Source: Tateyamaria omphalii
GTDB taxonomy: Bacteria; Pseudomonadota; Alphaproteobacteria; Rhodobacterales; Rhodobacteraceae
Length of the DNA: 64,000 nt
Reading direction: 5' to 3'
Assembly: GCF_001969365.1 (NCBI RefSeq)
Contig: NZ_CP019312.1
Location: 558,001 to 622,000 of the forward strand
Shown: positions 62,374 to 64,000 of the stretch, one piece after another
How positions within the stretch are numbered: the stretch's first letter is position 1
Layout of the letters: each line of letters starts with the position of its first letter
Made by a program: the position numbers and the translations under genes
Notes under the pieces: generated by a model
Told to the model about the DNA's origin: nothing
The model's input: only the letters and a program-made list of their open reading frames with translations
Databases searched by the model: none

Positions 62374-63138
62374 TCAGGCGGCTGTTGCGTCCAGATAAGC
62401 GCGCACGGTGCCCTCGAATGCCCGCGGATCGTCCGCATGCAGCCAGTGCCCGGCATTTGGAATTTTCACAAAGCGCGCAGCTGGGAACAAGGTGCGTATG
62501 GTCGGGCGATAGCCCGGCGCGACATAGTCGCTTTGTCCACCCGATAGGAACAGGGTGGGGCCGTCGAACTGGCCCGAAACCTCGGGAAACCCAAGGATCG
62601 CAGGCATGTTTGACGCCAATGCATCCAGGTTCAACCGCCAGCGCCGCTCTGCCACATCCAGCGATTGGGTCAGGAAACTGCATAGCGCAGGTTCGACGCC
62701 CTGTGCTGCGAGCTGCGCATTTGCATCTGACCGGCGGGTGACTGCGCTCAGGTTCACGGCCCGCATCGCGTCGATAAACTGCATCTGGCTGTGGCTGTAG
62801 CTGACCGGCGCAATATCGCCGATGACCAGCCGTTGCACCGCATCCGGGCGCGACAGGGCCAGCATCATCGCCGCTTTGCCGCCCATGGAATGGCCCACCA
62901 CGTCCATCGGTCCGCCCAATGCGTCGATGATATCGGCCAGGTCGCTCGCAAGATCGGCATAGCCGTGATTGCCCGACCAAAAGCTGTGCCCATGGTTGCG
63001 CATGTCCACTGTGATGACCCGCCGGGTGTCGGACAGCCGCTTGGCAATCACACCCCAGTTGCGCCCCGAACCATAGAGGCCGTGCGCAATCAAAAGCGGG
63101 ATGCCATCGGCCGCCCCATGTTCGGAATAGCTGAGCAT
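62374..63138 (-). CDS. Alpha/beta fold hydrolase (YbfF-type esterase)
   Basis: A 254-residue hydrolase with HGLYGSGRNW oxyanion region (~20-29), nucleophile Ser in GHSMGGKAAM (~87-96) and His near the end in NAGHWLHAD (~228-236). ATG 63138 (MLSYSEHG) suits the fold; the frame is open to 63234. Cytoplasmic, since no signal is seen. Relatives cleave acyl-CoA or short esters; the substrate is unknown. Confidence 0.85.
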   Translation of the reverse strand: MLSYSEHGAADGIPLLIAHGLYGSGRNWGVIAKRLSDTRRVITVDMRNHGHSFWSGNHGYADLASDLADIIDALGGPMDVVGHSMGGKAAMMLALSRPDAVQRLVIGDIAPVSYSHSQMQFIDAMRAVNLSAVTRRSDANAQLAAQGVEPALCSFLTQSLDVAERRWRLNLDALASNMPAILGFPEVSGQFDGPTLFLSGGQSDYVAPGYRPTIRTLFPAARFVKIPNAGHWLHADDPRAFEGTVRAYLDATAA

Positions 63139-63214
63139 GCCCCTACGCTTAGCCGCATCACGCACGCTCTGCCAGAGGCATTGAGAAGCGCAAGGCACCA
63201 AGGTAGAAAACCGC

Positions 63215-63589
63215 ATGGAAACCCAAGAGAGCATCCAGACGCGGGCCGATCGTGTTCAGGCCGCCTTGCACGCCGCGTTTGGCGTGGGCGGCAAGACGCT
63301 CGATGCGTCCCTGCGCAAAACGGGCCGCCGTCTGCCGCGGCGTCTGCACAAGGATGCGCACAAGATCGTCGATGCGCAGGGATTTGGCGGACACCCCAAG
63401 CTGATGCGCCAGGTGGACGGGGCGGCGCTGGCGGCGGCCGAGGACCGTGTGGTGACTTACCTCAAAGGGATCGACCGGGCGGATCGGCGCAAAGGGTTCT
63501 GGTTGGGCATCGCCGGTGTCGTCGCCTTTAATATCCTTTTGGTGGTCGCCGGCGTCGTCTTTTGGATGTGGTGGGCAGGCCATGTGTGA
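63215..63589 (+). CDS. Small membrane protein of unknown function
   Basis: A 124-residue protein: a charged N-terminal ~90 residues containing SLRKTGRRLPRRLHKDAHKIV and a likely helix (VDGAALAAAEDRVVTYLKGI), then one C-terminal membrane helix (~98-120) ending WMWWAGHV. I recognise the layout as a conserved roseobacter hypothetical but cannot name it. It is divergent from the hydrolase and ends 18 bases before the next gene. Confidence 0.7.
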   Translation: METQESIQTRADRVQAALHAAFGVGGKTLDASLRKTGRRLPRRLHKDAHKIVDAQGFGGHPKLMRQVDGAALAAAEDRVVTYLKGIDRADRRKGFWLGIAGVVAFNILLVVAGVVFWMWWAGHV

Positions 63590-63607
63590 TCACCGGACTG
63601 ACTTGTT

Positions 63608-64000
63608 TTGAGCGCACACGCATCGCCTGCAAAGCGGTCCAAGCGCGTTCTCGTCTTCGGCGCGACAGGCACCATTGGCCGGGCCACCACCGCCGCACTG
63701 ATTGCCGACGGCCACGATGTCACCTGTTTTCTGCGCAACCGCAGCCGTACCCCGTCCAACCTGTCTGGTGCTCTGCTGCGCTACGGCGACGTCACAGACC
63801 CGGTATCGGTCCAACAGGCCGCATTCGGCGATATCCCCTTTGATGCGGTCATCTCCTGCCTCGCCTCGCGGACTGGCGCGCCGCAAGACGCGTGGGCCAT
63901 CGACCACCACGCGACTGTCAACATCATCGAGGCGGCCAAGGCTGCGGGGACGCCCCAGATGGTCCTGTTGTCGGCCATCTGCGTGCAAAAACCGCGCCTC
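63608..64000 (+). CDS. bciA: NAD(P)-binding reductase, divinyl chlorophyllide 8-vinyl-reductase-like (3' end outside window)
   Basis: 131 codons are visible. RVLVFGATGTIGRATTAAL (~14-32) is a Rossmann nucleotide motif of the atypical short-chain type. SCLASRTGAPQDAWAIDHHA and MVLLSAICVQKP match my memory of BciA, which reduces the 8-vinyl group in (bacterio)chlorophyll synthesis. The frame opens after a stop at 63599-63601; the only start codon before the nucleotide-binding motif is TTG at 63608, without a clear ribosome site. If correct, it hints at an aerobic anoxygenic phototroph. Confidence 0.7.
   Translation, partial: MSAHASPAKRSKRVLVFGATGTIGRATTAALIADGHDVTCFLRNRSRTPSNLSGALLRYGDVTDPVSVQQAAFGDIPFDAVISCLASRTGAPQDAWAIDHHATVNIIEAAKAAGTPQMVLLSAICVQKPRL

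Overview
The window looks like a chromosomal segment of a marine alphaproteobacterium of the Roseobacter/Rhodobacteraceae group. Reasons: high GC; a sorbitol/mannitol locus laid out like the Rhodobacter smo/mtl genes; the hemN - fnrL - usp - ccoNOQP - ccoGHIS block typical of that family; many solute-binding-protein (SBP) ABC importers; and, at the right edge, the start of a gene resembling the 8-vinyl reductase of bacteriochlorophyll synthesis. No insertion sequence, phage, CRISPR array or rRNA was seen.

Layout. (1) 1-5566: glycerol-type ABC importer (SBP cut by the window edge, two unequal ATPases, two permeases, DUF2160 membrane protein), with two kinds of REP-like palindrome pair inside the operon. 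(2) 5648-7175: BlaI-type repressor plus M56 membrane peptidase. (3) 7179-16880: LacI regulator, then an ABC importer with a GH2 beta-mannosidase-like enzyme, a TIM-barrel isomerase and a Gfo/Idh oxidoreductase. (4) 16897-24616 (minus strand): mannitol-family dehydrogenase, sorbitol dehydrogenase, smoKGFE importer and LacI regulator. (5) 24830-29083: inositol-type ABC importer and its LacI regulator. (6) 29084-34363: a decayed stretch (RTX-like remnant, frameshifted cytochrome P450, truncated regulator-hydrolase) plus one intact DMT transporter. (7) 34364-44034: divergent myo-inositol catabolic operons. (8) 44031-54699: hemN, fnrL, universal stress protein and the cbb3 oxidase structural and assembly genes, with four FNR boxes. 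(9) 54696-64000: BKACE enzyme, tRNA-Thr, a secreted PilJ-like protein, carB, a HAD-like protein lacking its catalytic aspartates, cyclopropane fatty acid synthase, an esterase-like hydrolase, a small membrane protein and the partial bciA-like gene.

How it works together. The first 44 kb is mainly a polyol and sugar uptake region. Three LacI genes each lie next to palindromes that look like their operators. The inositol palindrome (core TGCAACCGGTTGCA) occurs both before the importer at 24830 and in the divergent promoter of the catabolic genes at 37557, so the two loci, now about 8.5 kb apart, probably form one regulon. All four ABC operons carry a stable hairpin just after the SBP gene, which would favour excess SBP. 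The catabolic operon holds an unexpected phytanoyl-CoA-dioxygenase-family gene, translationally coupled between iolD and iolC. The right half is micro-oxic respiration under FnrL control.

Limits: product names rest on motifs, length and gene order read by eye. No database search was run, and substrates are inferences.
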